DNA of 64,000 bases from an uncultured Bacteroidales bacterium (GCA_902784675.1 CACZVR010000002.1:1-64000); one strand, 5' to 3'. Counted from the first letter of the stretch, positions 1 to 9,265 are shown. Made by a program: numbers and translations. The notes: generated by a model not told the origin, from the letters alone.

Positions 1-180
1 CGAAAAGGCGTCAAAAAATACGCTCACGCAATTTGACAATCTTGTGAGCCGCAAAAGCGATGCAAAATTACAACCACTCCCGAAACTGACCAAATATTTT
101 CGCAACTTTTTTTGAAAAATTTTTTAGCGATTTTTCTAACTGTTTGATTGTCACCAAATTCGGTAAAAAGAAAATTTCGG

Positions 181-206
181 CTCATTTTGACCTCAGCGAA
201 AATGAG
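181..206 (-). terminator. Possible terminator of the radical SAM gene
   Basis: Positions 181-188 (CTCATTTT) pair with 199-206 (AAAATGAG) around a 10-base loop, just past the stop of the minus-strand gene at 252. A T-rich tract follows on the minus strand, but a few bases away from the stem, so this is a weak call. The rest of positions 1-251 is AT-rich, and I see no gene in it. Confidence 0.35.
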
Positions 207-251
207 AGTCAAAATGGGCCGAAAAATGCCGTTTTAGACACCTGTGGAGGG

Positions 252-1031
252 TCAGGCGTTAACCTGTACCTTGATGCCCTCTTTGCGGAATCGATTTGCG
301 ATGCGTTCCAGCTCCTCTTTGGATACTTTCTCCAGGTTCTCGGCAGGCGTTTTCCTGTCGATGCTGTAGAGCATCACCTCGCGCGGTTGAATCTGGCGAT
401 AAGCATCCAGCAGAGCGTCCAACTCAGCATCGGTCGTGTTGTCAAAGCGCTGTCCGTCGAACTCGCCGCGAATCATAATGGTCTGCACAATGCACTGCCC
501 GTTGAACCGCTTGAGATCGGCAATGACCCCTTCAGGGAGGCAGTTGGGCGAAACCGGACGGTTAATGATGCGGAACGTGTGAGGCAAAGCGCTGTCCAGT
601 TTCAAAATGTTGTTGTCAACCTTTTGCAAGGCTGCGAACACGTCGGGCTTGCCCGCCATGGTCGAGTTACTGAGCACCGACACCTTGGCTTCGGGGAAAT
701 ACTGGGTGCGCAACCTCATGACATCCTCCACCACTTTTTTGAATTCGGGGTGAAGCGTCGGCTCACCATTACCCGAGAAGGTGATGACATCCAACGTCTG
801 CCCTGCGGCCTTCATCTCCTCAAACTTGCGCTTGAGCTGCTTCTTCACAGTGTCCCTTGAGGGCACACCATCCTTGCCTGGGCCTTGCGCATTGAAGCCA
901 GCCTCGCAATAGAGACAGTCGAATGAACAAATCTTGCCGTCGTTAGGCATGAGATTAATACCGAGCGACATCCCCAGACGACGGCTATGAATCGGACCGT
1001 ATATGGTTGAATGGAAAATTACTGTTTGCAT
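252..1031 (-). CDS. Radical SAM protein (4Fe-4S, S-adenosylmethionine)
   Basis: A 259-residue cytoplasmic enzyme. The cluster-binding motif CSFDCLYCE (CxxxCxxC spacing) lies near residues 35-43, followed by an SAM-site type GNGEPTLHPEF segment near residue 90. This layout matches short radical SAM proteins of the group that includes wyosine-type and YfkAB-like members. The substrate cannot be read from the sequence. The gene starts at ATG 1031 and lies 88 bases downstream of a conserved hypothetical gene on the same strand. It may belong to the RNase H transcript, since I see no clear -7 box of its own. The family is confident; the reaction is unknown. Confidence 0.8.
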   Translation of the reverse strand: MQTVIFHSTIYGPIHSRRLGMSLGINLMPNDGKICSFDCLYCEAGFNAQGPGKDGVPSRDTVKKQLKRKFEEMKAAGQTLDVITFSGNGEPTLHPEFKKVVEDVMRLRTQYFPEAKVSVLSNSTMAGKPDVFAALQKVDNNILKLDSALPHTFRIINRPVSPNCLPEGVIADLKRFNGQCIVQTIMIRGEFDGQRFDNTTDAELDALLDAYRQIQPREVMLYSIDRKTPAENLEKVSKEELERIANRFRKEGIKVQVNA

Positions 1032-1119
1032 TTTGTTTCCTTGATTGAATTAGTCGTGAATATGATTCTTCTTGATATCCTTGATTAAGTTTACTTTACA
1101 CATTAATATATATAAGAGG

Positions 1120-1653
1120 CTAAACAAGTCGGGCCTGTTGCAGGATCTCGGCCACATCAATATGCGAGAGTGTGCGGCGCTGCTGCAGGGCGTCGGCAAA
1201 AGCATCCATCGCCTTGCGGACGCGAGTATCGGCAAAGATGCGCAACATGTTCTCGAAAGCCTCGTCAAAGATGGGTTCCACCTCGTCGCGCTCCAGTTGG
1301 CAGAAATCACGCCCGTCCTCCCATGCCGCGTTGAACAACTCGTCACGCAGCAGATTGTCAACACGGGCATTGTCCAGGACCATGCGTCGGCACAGGGCAT
1401 TGGCAACGGCCAATCCCACCGTGATGCGGTAGTGGCTCAAGATATATTGCCATGACCCTCGTGGCGATAAGCGAGGATTTCCCGCGAAAAAGAATTCCGG
1501 GGTGAACTTGATGCAACCAGGTCCGTCACCATCAATAGTGACCGCCGTGAACAAGTCATCGGCATCAAAGACCGACAGGCCAAGTGCCATCCCGGCAACG
1601 CCGTAGCTCTTGTCCCTTTCGTCACGATATTTCATCAGATTTTTCGTTGCCAT
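1120..1653 (-). CDS. Conserved hypothetical protein, small and acidic
   Basis: A 177-residue protein read from ATG 1653. An upstream in-frame extension to 1797 overlaps the RNase H gene and looks spurious, because translation from 1653 starts 10 bases after the RNase H stop. The protein is mostly alpha-helical in appearance. It has a central SPRGSWQYILSHYRI segment and an acidic C-terminal helix pair ending in QQARLV. There is no signal peptide, membrane segment or catalytic motif that I recognise. It resembles uncharacterised Bacteroidales proteins, but I assign no function. The tight spacing suggests co-transcription with the RNase H gene. Confidence 0.7.
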   Translation of the reverse strand: MATKNLMKYRDERDKSYGVAGMALGLSVFDADDLFTAVTIDGDGPGCIKFTPEFFFAGNPRLSPRGSWQYILSHYRITVGLAVANALCRRMVLDNARVDNLLRDELFNAAWEDGRDFCQLERDEVEPIFDEAFENMLRIFADTRVRKAMDAFADALQQRRTLSHIDVAEILQQARLV

Positions 1654-1663
1654 ATTTTTACTG

Positions 1664-2308
1664 TCATTTGCGGCCGAAATCTGCCGGTATCTCTCCCCAT
1701 TCAGCGGTGTTCCACTTGAGAATCGGGTTAACCCACGTGTGAGAGATGAGCCACTGTTCGGCTCGCTGTATGATTTCAAACAGGCGCACATTGGCATCGG
1801 TGCGAGACAACTTGGACCGGCACTGGCGTGCTCTGACCCAAGCGAGGGCTGTCACGCTGTCGCTGTAGATAGCAGTGTGATCATTGCCCTGGTTGGCGAA
1901 CAATGCCAAAGCATGAACAATGGCCAAAAACTCGCCAATGTTGTTGGTCGCGTCGGGGAACGGCCCCTGGTGAAACAGTTCAACTCCTGTGGGAACGTCT
2001 ACACCACGATACTCCATGATACCCGGGTTGCCCGAACATGCGCCGTCAACAGCAATGCTGTCAATCACAATGCCAGGGATAGCCTCATAGTTGACAATCT
2101 CACGCGGTCCACGCGCGATAGCCCTTAGCAGGTCCATCTCTCCAGGATCATTGCGGAAAGCCTCCACAGCCTCTTGTTGGGTGTTGAACGCCTTATAACG
2201 AGCGCCGGGAAAACCCTTCACCCGCAATTCACACTCAGCCCAAGAGTCACAGACTCCAGGCTCGGTGCCATTCCAAACTACATACCATTTGCGATTGTCG
2301 TTTGCCAT
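1664..2308 (-). CDS. Ribonuclease HI with N-terminal viroplasmin-like domain
   Basis: A 214-residue enzyme that cleaves RNA in RNA:DNA hybrids. Residues about 5-50 (KWYVVWNGTEPGVCDSW...) match the caulimovirus viroplasmin-type hybrid-binding domain. The rest is the RNase H fold. The acidic residues expected for two-metal catalysis are visible: Asp in VDGACSGNPG, Glu in NNIGEFLAI, Asp in IYSDSVTALAWV, and a final Asp in PADFGRK near the C-terminus. It starts at ATG 2308 and is driven by a consensus promoter at 2338-2369. It heads a minus-strand cluster with two downstream genes, and it is divergent from miaB. Confidence 0.92.
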   Translation of the reverse strand: MANDNRKWYVVWNGTEPGVCDSWAECELRVKGFPGARYKAFNTQQEAVEAFRNDPGEMDLLRAIARGPREIVNYEAIPGIVIDSIAVDGACSGNPGIMEYRGVDVPTGVELFHQGPFPDATNNIGEFLAIVHALALFANQGNDHTAIYSDSVTALAWVRARQCRSKLSRTDANVRLFEIIQRAEQWLISHTWVNPILKWNTAEWGEIPADFGRK

Positions 2309-2337
2309 TTGATGACTATCACGCTTTCATTTGTCGG

Positions 2338-2369
2338 CAAAAGTACACTATTTTTCCCACATTGGCAAA
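2338..2369 (-). promoter_or_regulatory. Bacteroidota-type promoter of the RNase H gene
   Basis: On the minus strand, TACTTTTG (complement of 2338-2345) fits the TAnnTTTG -7 box. TTTG (complement of 2366-2369) fits the -33 box, with 20 bases between them. Confidence 0.75.
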
Positions 2370-2436
2370 TTTGCCTCATTGTGACAATCTCGGCATCATT
2401 TTAGTACCCGAAACGGTTATCGTGAAACCACCCGAA

Positions 2437-2467
2437 TTGGAGGTTCCATGAAATTTTAGTACTTTTG
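2437..2467 (+). promoter_or_regulatory. Bacteroidota-type promoter of miaB
   Basis: TTG at 2437-2439 and TACTTTTG at 2460-2467 are separated by 20 bases. The box lies 32 bases before the ATG at 2500. Together with the RNase H promoter it forms a compact divergent control region. Confidence 0.75.
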
Positions 2468-2499
2468 CAGCCTGCTAACGAATCATGTGACTATTGAAC

Positions 2500-3864
2500 A
2501 TGGCAATGAACCTGAAATATGACCTACAGGGCGACGCGCCCAAGAAGTTGCTGCTTGAGACCTACGGCTGCCAAATGAACGTGGCCGATAGCGAAGTGGT
2601 AGCCACCGTAATGAAGATGGCTGGCTACGAGACCTGTGAAGACATTAACGATGCCGACGCCATCTTCATCAACACGTGCTCGGTGCGCGACAATGCCGAG
2701 CAACGCATCTTTTCACGCCTGAATCAGTTGAACGCGCTGCGACTCAAACGGCAACGACGCCTCATCATTGGCATCATCGGTTGCATGGCCGAGCGCATGA
2801 AGGAGGTTCTCATCAATGAGCATGGTGTGGATCTGGTCGCTGGTCCTGACGCCTATCTGGAACTGCCGTCGCTCATCGGCTTGGCCGAACGTGGCGAAAA
2901 GGCCATCAACACCACATTATCCACCACCGAAACCTACCGCGACATTATCCCGTCGCGTGTCGCCGGCAGTGCGGTGAGCGGCTTCATCAGCATCATGAGA
3001 GGTTGCAACAACTTCTGCACTTACTGCATCGTGCCCTACACCCGCGGACGCGAACGCAGCCGTGAGCCGCAAAGCATCCTCAACGAGCTGGCCGACCTGC
3101 AGGCACGCGGATTCAAAGAGGTCACACTGCTGGGTCAGAATGTCAATTCCTACCTCTACAAGTCAGCCGACAGCGCAGAGACCGTTGACCTGGCGGCGTT
3201 GCTGAAAATGGTCGCCGAGGCTGCACCCGAAATGCGCGTGCGCTTCACCACCAGCAACCCCGAGGACTTGAGCGACGCCATCATCGAGACGATGGCAAGC
3301 CACAACAACATCTGCAACCACATTCACCTGCCCGTGCAGAGTGGCAGCAACAAGGTACTTAAACTGATGAACCGCAAATACACCCGTGAGTGGTACCTGG
3401 ACCGCATCGCTCGCATCCGCGCCGCCATGCCCGACTGCGGCATCTCGACCGACATGTTCACTGGTTTCCATGACGAGACCGAAGAGGATTTCCAAGAAAC
3501 CCTATCGTTGATGCGCGAGGTGGGCTTTGACTCGGCATTCATGTTCAAATACAGCGAGCGGCCCGGCACTTTCGCTGCCAAGAACCTGCCCGACAACGTC
3601 CCCGAAGACGTGAAAATTGACCGCCTCAACCGCATGATTGCCCTGCAGAACGAATTGTCGCTGTGCAGCAACCGTGCCGATGTGGGCAAGACTTTTGAAG
3701 TGTTGGTCGAGGGTTACAGCAAGCGCAGCCGCGACGACATGTTCGGGCGCACACAGCAGAACAAAGTTATCGTCTTTCCCGCCAATGGTGAGAAACCCGG
3801 CGACAAAGTGATGTGCCGCGTCCTCAGCGCCTCAAGCGCAACCCTCAAAGGCGAGCGCGTGTAG
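2500..3864 (+). CDS. miaB: tRNA-2-methylthio-N6-dimethylallyladenosine synthase
   Basis: A 454-residue radical SAM methylthiotransferase that adds the 2-methylthio group to i6A37 of tRNAs. The N-terminal UPF0004 domain carries the auxiliary-cluster cysteines in ETYGCQMN, NTCSVRDNA and GCMAERM. The radical SAM motif is RGCNNFCTYCIVPYTRG near residue 165. A TRAM-type RNA-binding tail begins near residue 385. Length and domain order are standard. ATG 2500 is preferred over TTG 2494 because it is a normal start and lies downstream of the promoter; ATG 2506 is also possible. It stands alone on the plus strand. Confidence 0.97.
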   Translation: MAMNLKYDLQGDAPKKLLLETYGCQMNVADSEVVATVMKMAGYETCEDINDADAIFINTCSVRDNAEQRIFSRLNQLNALRLKRQRRLIIGIIGCMAERMKEVLINEHGVDLVAGPDAYLELPSLIGLAERGEKAINTTLSTTETYRDIIPSRVAGSAVSGFISIMRGCNNFCTYCIVPYTRGRERSREPQSILNELADLQARGFKEVTLLGQNVNSYLYKSADSAETVDLAALLKMVAEAAPEMRVRFTTSNPEDLSDAIIETMASHNNICNHIHLPVQSGSNKVLKLMNRKYTREWYLDRIARIRAAMPDCGISTDMFTGFHDETEEDFQETLSLMREVGFDSAFMFKYSERPGTFAAKNLPDNVPEDVKIDRLNRMIALQNELSLCSNRADVGKTFEVLVEGYSKRSRDDMFGRTQQNKVIVFPANGEKPGDKVMCRVLSASSATLKGERV

Positions 3865-3973
3865 CCAATGAATGCCCGTCTTCTTTTTGCAAATTGACTG
3901 ACATTTTCTTGTGTTAAGCCAGTTAGCATCTTGACCAAACTAGCTGATAAAGCATAGTTTAGACGAATCATTC

Positions 3974-4004
3974 TTGCTTCAAAAACAAAAAAACACTACT
4001 TTTG
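3974..4004 (+). promoter_or_regulatory. Promoter of the first C10 peptidase gene
   Basis: TTG at 3974-3976, a 20-base spacer and TACTTTTG at 3997-4004. The predicted transcript start lies downstream of an apparent start at 3974, which rules that start out in favour of ATG 4046. Confidence 0.75.
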
Positions 4005-4045
4005 CACCCGAAAATATATTACTGACATTCAAATATTTCCAAATT

Positions 4046-5695
4046 ATGCTTTTTAATTTCAGAAAATACGCGTCAGTGGTTGCCTTAATTGCCTTGATGG
4101 GATTGAACTTGAGCGCCGCTAGTATTGACGTTAACACGGCACGCTCAACCGCAAACAGTTTTCTCAAGCGGCATGTGGCCAGTCCTGGAGCAATCAATTC
4201 ACCTTCAATGGCCGACATCAAACTGGTTCACGCTGAGACCTCCTCGGTTGACCGCAATGCCAAAACATATTATGCATTTAATGTAACGGGCGGCGGTTTC
4301 ATTATCGTTGCAGGTGATGACCGCGCAAGTGAAGTGCTGGGATACAGCGATGAAGGAATGCTTAATTTTAATAACATGCCCGATAACCTTAAAGTCCTAT
4401 TGGACATCTACAAGGAGGAAATCGAGTATCTTCAAGCCCAGCCAAAACTGAAGGTTCCGAAGCGCACTTATAGCAGTAACCGAAACATTATCGTTGAACC
4501 GCTCGTTCAGGTTCACTGGGGCCAACTTAAGCCATATTACCTTCAATGCCCAATTACGCCAGACGGGAAATACGGCAAAGTGGGCTGTTCCGGTGTCCAA
4601 ATGGCTCAGATTTGCCATTACTGGCAATATCCGATTACGTGTGGCCCCATTGCCGGATACTACTGTTCTTCAGTTGGCGCTACTTTGGAGGAACTGCCAA
4701 TCACCACTTTCGATTACAGTAAAATGCTGACCAGTTACTGCCATTGGGACATGGCGCGGCATGACGTTGTGCAAGATGTTTATACCGAAGAGCAAGCCCA
4801 GGAAGTAGCTAAACTGTGCCGTTACGTCGGCCAGGCAGCCCACATTGACTACTCCCCCTACGGCAGTGGCACAGATGGCAACTTAAAGTTAGCAGGCATG
4901 AAGACCCTCGGATATAATCCTGACGCGATTTCCGTCAGTCGCAACGATGGTTATACCGATGAAGCGTGGGATAACATGATTAAAGCGGAATTAGACGCTA
5001 AGCGACCCGTCATGTATGGCGCTAGAAATGCAGCTTCTGACGTGGGTCATGCCATCATTTTTGACGGTTATGACAGCGAAGGATATTTCCACATTAATTT
5101 GGGTTGGTTTGGCGTTAGTGACGGTTGGTTCCTCTCCACTGCCATCACCCCAAACTACCTTGATGGCACTCCCCGCAACTATAGCAAATTACAATACATG
5201 TTCTTGGACATGCGTCCTCCATTTTATTGCAATATCGATGCCCAAAGCATCAATACCAATGACAACTTTTTCCTGTTGGGAGGATTGTTCAGGGTGCGTG
5301 CCACCGGTGTCAACATCTCCACTACCTATGATTCGGTAGACCTGTTTTTCTCCCTCACCGACAGTGATGGCAACGTTGTCGCTACCAGTGACACAATCAA
5401 TGTAGTAAAAAACGAGTTTTCACAACATAGCAACATCAACAGTTCGATCATTTGGCCTGAATCACTTGCCGAAGGCACGTACAACCTGCAATTCAACTAC
5501 ATCGACAACAATGTAGCAAAGACCATAGTTACGGAACAAGGTCAACTGAAATTTGCAGGACGACTTGCCAGATTTGATTCCTCATTCAAAATGGATGACG
5601 TCACCAATCTGATCAATATCCTTTTGTTAAAAAATGAATCCTTGTTCACAATGGATGATCTCACCAATTTGATCAACTACTTACTCACTAATTGA
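4046..5695 (+). CDS. Secreted C10 family (streptopain-like) cysteine peptidase
   Basis: A 549-residue exported peptidase. A signal peptide with the hydrophobic run SVVALIALMGLNLSAA is followed by a Spi-type propeptide. The catalytic Cys is about residue 181 (KVGCSGVQMAQICHYW) and the catalytic His about residue 335 (DVGHAIIFDGYD). The region after the Cys departs from the more usual CVATSMAQIM seen in the other C10 enzyme of this window, and NLGWFG replaces NWGWGG. The C-terminus carries two MDD-LTNLINYLL repeats like dockerin helices, but the calcium loops before them are degenerate. Base composition looks more AT-rich than in neighbouring genes. Activity is likely but untested, and targets are unknown. 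Confidence 0.85.
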   Translation: MLFNFRKYASVVALIALMGLNLSAASIDVNTARSTANSFLKRHVASPGAINSPSMADIKLVHAETSSVDRNAKTYYAFNVTGGGFIIVAGDDRASEVLGYSDEGMLNFNNMPDNLKVLLDIYKEEIEYLQAQPKLKVPKRTYSSNRNIIVEPLVQVHWGQLKPYYLQCPITPDGKYGKVGCSGVQMAQICHYWQYPITCGPIAGYYCSSVGATLEELPITTFDYSKMLTSYCHWDMARHDVVQDVYTEEQAQEVAKLCRYVGQAAHIDYSPYGSGTDGNLKLAGMKTLGYNPDAISVSRNDGYTDEAWDNMIKAELDAKRPVMYGARNAASDVGHAIIFDGYDSEGYFHINLGWFGVSDGWFLSTAITPNYLDGTPRNYSKLQYMFLDMRPPFYCNIDAQSINTNDNFFLLGGLFRVRATGVNISTTYDSVDLFFSLTDSDGNVVATSDTINVVKNEFSQHSNINSSIIWPESLAEGTYNLQFNYIDNNVAKTIVTEQGQLKFAGRLARFDSSFKMDDVTNLINILLLKNESLFTMDDLTNLINYLLTN

Positions 5696-5728
5696 GGTAA
5701 AACCGCACACATCTGATAGAAAATACAA

Positions 5729-5775
5729 GATGAGGGGGCCTTTTCAAACAACAGGCCCCCTCATCTTCATTATTT
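5729..5775 (+). terminator. Rho-independent terminator
   Basis: A 13-bp GC-rich stem (5729-5741 with 5753-5765) with an 11-base loop, followed by the T-rich stretch TTCATTATTTTTATT. It closes the C10 peptidase transcript. Confidence 0.85.
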
Positions 5776-5830
5776 TTATTCCACGAGCACCCACCAATCT
5801 GAATATGTGATGATTTCTATTGACAAATTG

Positions 5831-5861
5831 TTGCATATTTCAACAAGAATCCGTATCTTTG
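5831..5861 (+). promoter_or_regulatory. Promoter of the glycosyltransferase operon
   Basis: TTG at 5831-5833 and TATCTTTG at 5854-5861 with a 20-base spacer, 30 bases before ATG 5892. Confidence 0.75.
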
Positions 5862-5891
5862 CCAAACGATTGATAAAAAAGCTTGCGTTAT

Positions 5892-7016
5892 ATGGCTGAG
5901 AAAAAGAAACATTTTCGCAACGTGCTTGTCATGCGCCTGTCGGTGCTTGGCAACGTGGCGATGACGATTCCCGTGTTGTACCCCTTGTGCAAAGCCAACC
6001 CCGACACGCGCTTCATCATGCTCACCAAGAAGTGGCCCGCCTCGATGTTCCATGATCGCCCCGCCAACCTCAAGGTCGTGGATTTTGATGTCAACGAGAA
6101 CCACAGCGGCCTGTTTGGACTCCTCAAACTCTCCAAACAGCTTCACAAACTATATGACATTGACGCTGTAGCCGACCTGCATAACGTCTCAGGCACTTGG
6201 ATCATTGATGGTTATATGCGCATGAAAGGCGCACCGGTGGCACGCCTTGACCGCGAGAAGCCCAAGCGCCGCGCACTTGTGAGGCACCAGACAACCGAGC
6301 CCGTCACTCCCATCCATGAACGCTACCGCAACGTGTTCCGCAAGCTAGGCTTCGATGCCCCCGACAACTTCAAGCGACTGTACGAAGGCCGCGACTGGCC
6401 CGAGAGCCCCATCGTTCCCGAGAAAAAACCCGGACAGCGGTGGATAGCCATTTCGCCGTTCTCCTCACATCGTCAAAAGGCTTATCCGCTGGACCTCATG
6501 GAACAGGTGATTGCCGAACTCTCCAAACGAGATAATTATTTCATCTTCCTCTTGGGTGGCGGTAAGGCAGAGAAAATCGCTTTACGGTCCATCGCACGCA
6601 AATACAAGAACGTCGTCTCGATGGCCGAAATCAAGCACAGTTTCATTGATGAGTATGCATTGCTGGGCAAGTGCGAACTAATACTCACCATGGAGTCGGC
6701 CAATATGCACTTGGCATCACTGGTAGACACCCAAGCCATGACCATCTGGGGACCCACCTCCCCTGCATGTGGCTACCTGGGGTACAATCAGGTTGTCGAG
6801 GATGACATCCAACTTGACATGGAATGCAGACCTTGCTCAATCACAGGTGACAAACCCTGCAAGTATGGAGATTTCCCCTGCTTGAAGAACATCAAGCCCG
6901 AATACATAGCACAGCATGTCATCGAGGCCGTCGAACATAATGTCGAACACCACACCAAGGCCACCAAGTCGGCAATAGCAGAAAAAGAGCAGAAAACACA
7001 AGACGATAACAAATGA
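5892..7016 (+). CDS. Glycosyltransferase family 9 (heptosyltransferase-like)
   Basis: A 374-residue cytoplasmic enzyme of the ADP-heptose:LPS heptosyltransferase type, which adds sugars to the lipopolysaccharide core. The N-terminal RLSVLGNVAMTIPVLYPLC segment is typical. The C-terminal half carries LLGGGKAEK, a LILTMESANMHLAS segment and WGPTSPACGYLGY, which together match the family's nucleotide-sugar site. The C-terminal cysteines in CRPCSITGDKPCKYGDFPC are also usual. ATG 5892 is chosen over TTG 5883. The stop overlaps the next start by four bases (ATGA), so translation is coupled to the epimerase gene. The sugar donor is inferred from the family only. Confidence 0.88.
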   Translation: MAEKKKHFRNVLVMRLSVLGNVAMTIPVLYPLCKANPDTRFIMLTKKWPASMFHDRPANLKVVDFDVNENHSGLFGLLKLSKQLHKLYDIDAVADLHNVSGTWIIDGYMRMKGAPVARLDREKPKRRALVRHQTTEPVTPIHERYRNVFRKLGFDAPDNFKRLYEGRDWPESPIVPEKKPGQRWIAISPFSSHRQKAYPLDLMEQVIAELSKRDNYFIFLLGGGKAEKIALRSIARKYKNVVSMAEIKHSFIDEYALLGKCELILTMESANMHLASLVDTQAMTIWGPTSPACGYLGYNQVVEDDIQLDMECRPCSITGDKPCKYGDFPCLKNIKPEYIAQHVIEAVEHNVEHHTKATKSAIAEKEQKTQDDNK

Positions 7017-8020
7017 AAAGCATCCTCATTACCGGTGCAGGCGGTTTTATTGGTGGATACCTCGTTGAGGAAGCCCTGAAACGGGGCTTTGACACTTGGG
7101 CTGCCGTCCGTTCCAGCACTAACCGAGAGTACCTGAAAGACGAGCGCATCCACTTCATCGAACTGGACTACAACGACCAGGACCGCCTGGAGGAAACGTT
7201 GCGCGACCACATGAGCGAATGGGGACGCTGGGACTACATCGTCCACAACCTGGGTGTCACCAAGAGCACACAATACTTGGACTTTGAGCGAGTGAACTAC
7301 GGCTACCTCAAGGCATTGGTCGACGCATTGCAGAACACCTGCATGACACCCGATGTGTTCCTGATGATGAGCAGCCTGAGCGTCATGGGACCTGGTGACG
7401 AGACCAACTACAGGCCGTTCGCACCGACAGATGTCCCCCTGCCCAACACCTTTTATGGTGTTTCAAAACTCAAGGCCGAGACCTATCTGCAGAGTGTGGA
7501 AAACTTCCCGTATACCATCTTCAGGTGCACGGGTGTCTATGGCCCTCGCGAGCGCGATTACTATCTGATGATCAAGAGCATCAAGCATGGCTTTGACTTC
7601 AGTGTCGGTTTCAAGAAACAGATGCTCACCTTCATCTATGTCAAGGACCTGGTGACAGGCGTGATGGACGCTTTGGAAAAAGGTCCGCTGCGCAAGGCCT
7701 ATTTCATCAGCGAGAACCAAGCCTACACCCAACAGGAATTCCGAAAGATTGTATGCGAGGAACTCGGCAAGAAGTTCGTCATTCCCATCACCTGCCCCTT
7801 GTGGGTTGTCAAGCAAGTGTGCGCCATAGCCGAGTGGATTGGCAAAGTGACGCTCAAGGCCAGCACGCTCAATCGTGACAAGTACAAGATATTGAAGCAG
7901 CGCAACTGGCTGTGTGACACAAGTGACGCGCAACGTGATTTCGCGTTCAACCCGCAATACTCGCTGCGTGACGGCATCCGCGAAGCCATCGCCTGGTATC
8001 GCGAAGCAGGTTGGCTGTAA
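7013..8020 (+). CDS. NAD(P)-dependent epimerase/dehydratase (extended SDR)
   Basis: A 335-residue enzyme with a Rossmann fold. The N-terminal GAGGFIGGYL motif binds NAD(P). The catalytic Tyr and Lys are in YGVSKLKAE near residue 148, and a Ser-rich MMSSLSVMG strand precedes them. Members act on nucleotide sugars or related substrates. Its overlap with the heptosyltransferase-like gene suggests a role in envelope sugar metabolism, but the substrate cannot be told from the sequence. The shikimate kinase gene follows after 11 bases. Confidence 0.85.
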   Translation: MKSILITGAGGFIGGYLVEEALKRGFDTWAAVRSSTNREYLKDERIHFIELDYNDQDRLEETLRDHMSEWGRWDYIVHNLGVTKSTQYLDFERVNYGYLKALVDALQNTCMTPDVFLMMSSLSVMGPGDETNYRPFAPTDVPLPNTFYGVSKLKAETYLQSVENFPYTIFRCTGVYGPRERDYYLMIKSIKHGFDFSVGFKKQMLTFIYVKDLVTGVMDALEKGPLRKAYFISENQAYTQQEFRKIVCEELGKKFVIPITCPLWVVKQVCAIAEWIGKVTLKASTLNRDKYKILKQRNWLCDTSDAQRDFAFNPQYSLRDGIREAIAWYREAGWL

Positions 8021-8031
8021 TCCACCTTGAC

Positions 8032-8568
8032 ATGAAGCCTGTTTTTCTCATCGGCTACATGGGCTGCGGCAAGACCACGCTGGGCGAGGCTCTTGCCCGT
8101 GAAATGGACTTGACCTATATCGACCTTGACCAACTGATTGAGCATGAGAACGGCATGACCATCACCCAGATCTTCAAGGAACTGGGCGAGAATCGTTTTC
8201 GAGAGATTGAAGAAGCTGCCCTAATAGAATTGACCGCAATGACCGACGTGATTGTGGGGTGTGGCGGCGGTACTCCATGCCATGGACAAAACATGGAACT
8301 CATGAACCAGGCAGGTACAACCGTCTGGCTCACCACCAGCCCCGAGCGCATCACCGTACGTCTGCTCTTGCCTGAGGAAAAATGCAAGCGTCCCAAGGTC
8401 AGCATTCTTCCCGACGAGGCCATCTTGCCGTTTGTCAAGAGGGAGCTCGAGGAACGCATGCCCTGCTACAGCCAAGCGCAGCTACAGTTTGACTCCACCG
8501 ACATCGAGACCGCCGCGGCCACCCGTCGCACCGCCAAACGGCTAGCAGCGATTCTCAAGTCACGCTAA
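8032..8568 (+). CDS. aroK: Shikimate kinase
   Basis: A 178-residue enzyme that phosphorylates shikimate with ATP in aromatic amino acid synthesis. The Walker A motif GYMGCGKTT lies at residues about 8-16. The shikimate-binding Asp is in YIDLDQLIE, the FREIEEAAL helix follows, and GCGGGTPC forms the substrate glycine loop. ATG 8032 is preferred to the in-frame TTG 8011, because the latter overlaps the epimerase gene. It is the last gene of the operon. Another pathway gene, aroA, lies in a separate operon at 16.5-17.8 kb. Confidence 0.94.
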   Translation: MKPVFLIGYMGCGKTTLGEALAREMDLTYIDLDQLIEHENGMTITQIFKELGENRFREIEEAALIELTAMTDVIVGCGGGTPCHGQNMELMNQAGTTVWLTTSPERITVRLLLPEEKCKRPKVSILPDEAILPFVKRELEERMPCYSQAQLQFDSTDIETAAATRRTAKRLAAILKSR

Positions 8569-8583
8569 CTCTCCTCAAAACAT

Positions 8584-8618
8584 GAAAATGCCTGAGCACA
8601 ATAGCCCAGGCATTCTCA
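8584..8618. terminator. Bidirectional terminator between aroK and rubrerythrin
   Basis: ATGCCTG near 8588-8594 pairs with CAGGCAT near 8607-8613, flanked by A-rich and T-rich bases on the two sides. It sits between convergent genes. Confidence 0.65.
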
Positions 8619-8639
8619 TTCTTATAATCCGTCAATCGA

Positions 8640-9191
8640 TTATTTCTTGAAGAAGCGGTTATACAGGCCGGTGAAACCTTGGCCATGACGAGCCTCGTCA
8701 CGTGCCATCTCGTGAACCGTGTCGTGAATAGCATCAAGGTTCTGAGCCTTGGCAAGCTTGGCAATGCGGAACTTGTCCTCGCACGCACCAGCCTCGGCAG
8801 CCATGCGTTTTTCCAGGTTGGTCTTGGTGTCCCAAACTACCTCGCCCAGCAGTTCAGCGAACTTGGCAGCATGCTCAGCCTCTTCAAAGGCATAACGCTT
8901 GAAAGCCTCGGCAACCTCAGGATAACCTTCGCGGTCGGCCTGACGCGACATTGCCAGATACATGCCCACCTCTGAGCATTCGCCCTCGAAGTGCGCCTTG
9001 AGTCCTGCGAGGATCTCGGGGTCAACGCCCTTTGCTACGCCAATGACATGCTCGGCGGCATAAGTTACCTCTTCGTCTTCCTTGAGTTCCTTGAACTTCT
9101 CGGCGGGTTGTTTACACTGCGGACATTTCTCGGGAGGAGTGTCACCCTCATGCACATAACCGCACACAGTGCAGATCCATTTTTTAGCCAT
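8640..9191 (-). CDS. Rubrerythrin with N-terminal rubredoxin domain
   Basis: A 183-residue oxidative-stress enzyme, an NADH-linked peroxidase type. Residues 1-33 form a short rubredoxin-like Fe site, [10 protein letters not shown] with CPQC. The rest is a ferritin-like four-helix bundle with diiron ligands in [23 protein letters not shown] and DEARHGQGF. The order is the reverse of classical rubrerythrins, in which rubredoxin is C-terminal. A separate 37-residue rubredoxin with almost the same sequence lies just upstream at 9266-9379, probably as an electron donor. The start is ATG 9191. Confidence 0.93.
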   Translation of the reverse strand: MAKKWICTVCGYVHEGDTPPEKCPQCKQPAEKFKELKEDEEVTYAAEHVIGVAKGVDPEILAGLKAHFEGECSEVGMYLAMSRQADREGYPEVAEAFKRYAFEEAEHAAKFAELLGEVVWDTKTNLEKRMAAEAGACEDKFRIAKLAKAQNLDAIHDTVHEMARDEARHGQGFTGLYNRFFKK

Positions 9192-9265
9192 AATCTCTAG
9201 TTATTAAGTTGTAAGTTTTAAGTTAAACAGATGTTGTCTTAAATGATTATCGAGGGACGAGGTGA

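Noticed and set aside
24..212. A 62-residue minus-strand open frame at the window start
   Set aside because: It lies in AT-rich DNA with no family likeness and no promoter.
2494..2499. TTG start for miaB
   Set aside because: ATG at 2500 follows at once and gives the expected N-terminus.
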